Shown here: one piece after another, positions 63,380 to 64,000 of the stretch | How the letters are laid out: every line of letters begins with the position of its first letter | How positions within the stretch are numbered: position 1 is the first letter of the stretch | NCBI GenBank assembly: GCA_029959085.1 | Contig: JARWIR010000002.1 | Coordinates: 42,280,233-42,344,232, forward strand | Source: Nemophila menziesii | Lineage: Eukaryota; Streptophyta; Magnoliopsida; Boraginales; Hydrophyllaceae | Reading direction: 5' to 3' | Length of the DNA: 64,000 bases | The notes under the pieces: generated by a model | The model's input: the letters and a program-made list of their open reading frames with translations, nothing else | The model's database searches: none | What the model was told of the DNA's origin: nothing | Position numbers and translations under genes: made by a program

Positions 63380-63680
63380 GGTACAGGGTTCAAATCCTGA
63401 AGGTGGAAGAAAGTTAAGAAGTTGTTGGCCAGGGCTCTATTGTCTCATACATGAGGTCCAAGGTTCGAATTCCGAAGGTGGAAGAAAGTTAAGAAGGTTG
63501 TTGGTCAGGGCTCTATATCTCATCCATGAGGTCCAATGTTTGAAACCCTCCTAGAACACCTAGTTCTGACTTTCATGGGGGCATGGTTGTGGAGGCACTT
63601 ATATCCCATGTGGGATTAGTCGAGTGTAAGCTCGAAACCCACGTATCAAAAAAGAAAACAAAAAAATAAAAAATGAAAAA
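63380..63680 (+). mobile_element. tRNA-derived SINE, copy 3 (within partial duplicate)
   Basis: Box B sites are mutated (ggttcaaatcct, ggttcgaattcc). Head monomers, body and A-rich tail are all present. The sequence before 63,380 is unrelated to the flank of copies 1 and 2. Confidence 0.58.
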
Positions 63681-64000
63681 TGTTGGAGGTATACGAAAGG
63701 ATTAGTTGACTAAAAATAACACCATAATGGTAACTAACATAATACCTTTTGTATTTATTATAGAGATGCATAAACGATTAATAGGCTTAACTAAAAATGT
63801 TTTAAAAATATTTGTATGACAAACATGCCATATAAGAGTGAAGGTTTTGTGACAATATTAGAGAAGAGTAAGTGAACTAATAAAGAAACATTAGAGGAAT
63901 AATTATTGAAAGTAGAGATTAACGTAATGCATGCAAAGATCGAAGTAGTTTGTATTGCTAAATAGGCCGTGTAATCTAAATTTGAGCGTTGTCTAGAAAA
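63380..64000. repeat. Partial further copy of the 8 kb segment, running off the window
   Basis: It matches 27,082-27,707 of copy 1. The match begins exactly at the SINE start and continues past the SINE into its flank, so it is a segment duplication and not an independent SINE insertion. Confidence 0.9.

Overview
The window is nuclear DNA of a flowering plant. It is strongly AT-rich and intron-bearing, and it is filled with plant mobile elements and decayed gene copies: a Helitron, a tRNA-derived SINE, a LINE remnant, F-box/kelch pseudogenes, and a fragment of a plant-specific HD-Zip IV homeobox gene. The F-box type and the SINE suggest an asterid such as a solanaceous plant, but the sequence does not fix the species. 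I see no bacterial, organellar or viral genes.

Region 1 (1 to about 23,455) is a head-to-tail tandem array with a period of about 2,604 bp. Seven copies of its core are present, and the array runs off the left edge of the window. Every unit is a chimera on the minus strand. In transcription order it holds the first two exons of an SPT5-like elongation factor (with a stop at codon 12 in every copy), a three-exon gene for a C-terminally shortened vacuolar iron transporter (VIT/CCC1) family protein of 224 residues, and a small exon resembling the kinesin P-loop. Splice-like signals sit at the seams. The VIT reading frame is open after predicted splicing in units A, B, E and F, and broken in C (frameshift), D (nonsense) and G (nonsense).

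The third unit is interrupted by about 5.8 kb (7,201 to 12,985) of a Helitron. Its Rep/helicase gene has introns at the 5' end. It keeps the HUH and two-tyrosine Rep motifs and the Walker A motif, but carries one stop and one frameshift. It is cut off just after helicase motif Ia, where the frame runs into array sequence. About 393 bp of the unit, including SPT5-like exon 1, are missing at this site.

Region 2 (23.45 to 46.03 kb) is an 8 kb segmental duplication in direct orientation (23,449-31,468 and 38,030-46,033). The two copies flank about 6.5 kb of single-copy sequence that holds minus-strand remnants including the start of an HD-Zip IV homeodomain. Each 8 kb copy contains a SINE with three box-B-like monomers, a GA-rich microsatellite and a conserved 45-codon ORF. 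Further pieces of the same 8 kb sequence recur at 56.79-58.33 kb and from 63.38 kb to the end.

Region 3 (46.0 to 60.1 kb) consists of two repeated modules: one carrying an F-box/kelch-type pseudogene (three copies, increasingly decayed) and one carrying a TA microsatellite (two copies). Region 4 (60.1 to 64 kb) holds an unrecognised coding fragment fused to a decayed LINE 3' region (zf-RVT and RNase H), a Cys-rich pseudogene and a further partial copy of the 8 kb sequence.

No gene here looks certain to be functional. The best candidates for expression are the intact VIT-like units. The main interest is how a multi-donor chimeric unit was built and then amplified in tandem. All identities and alignments were judged by eye.
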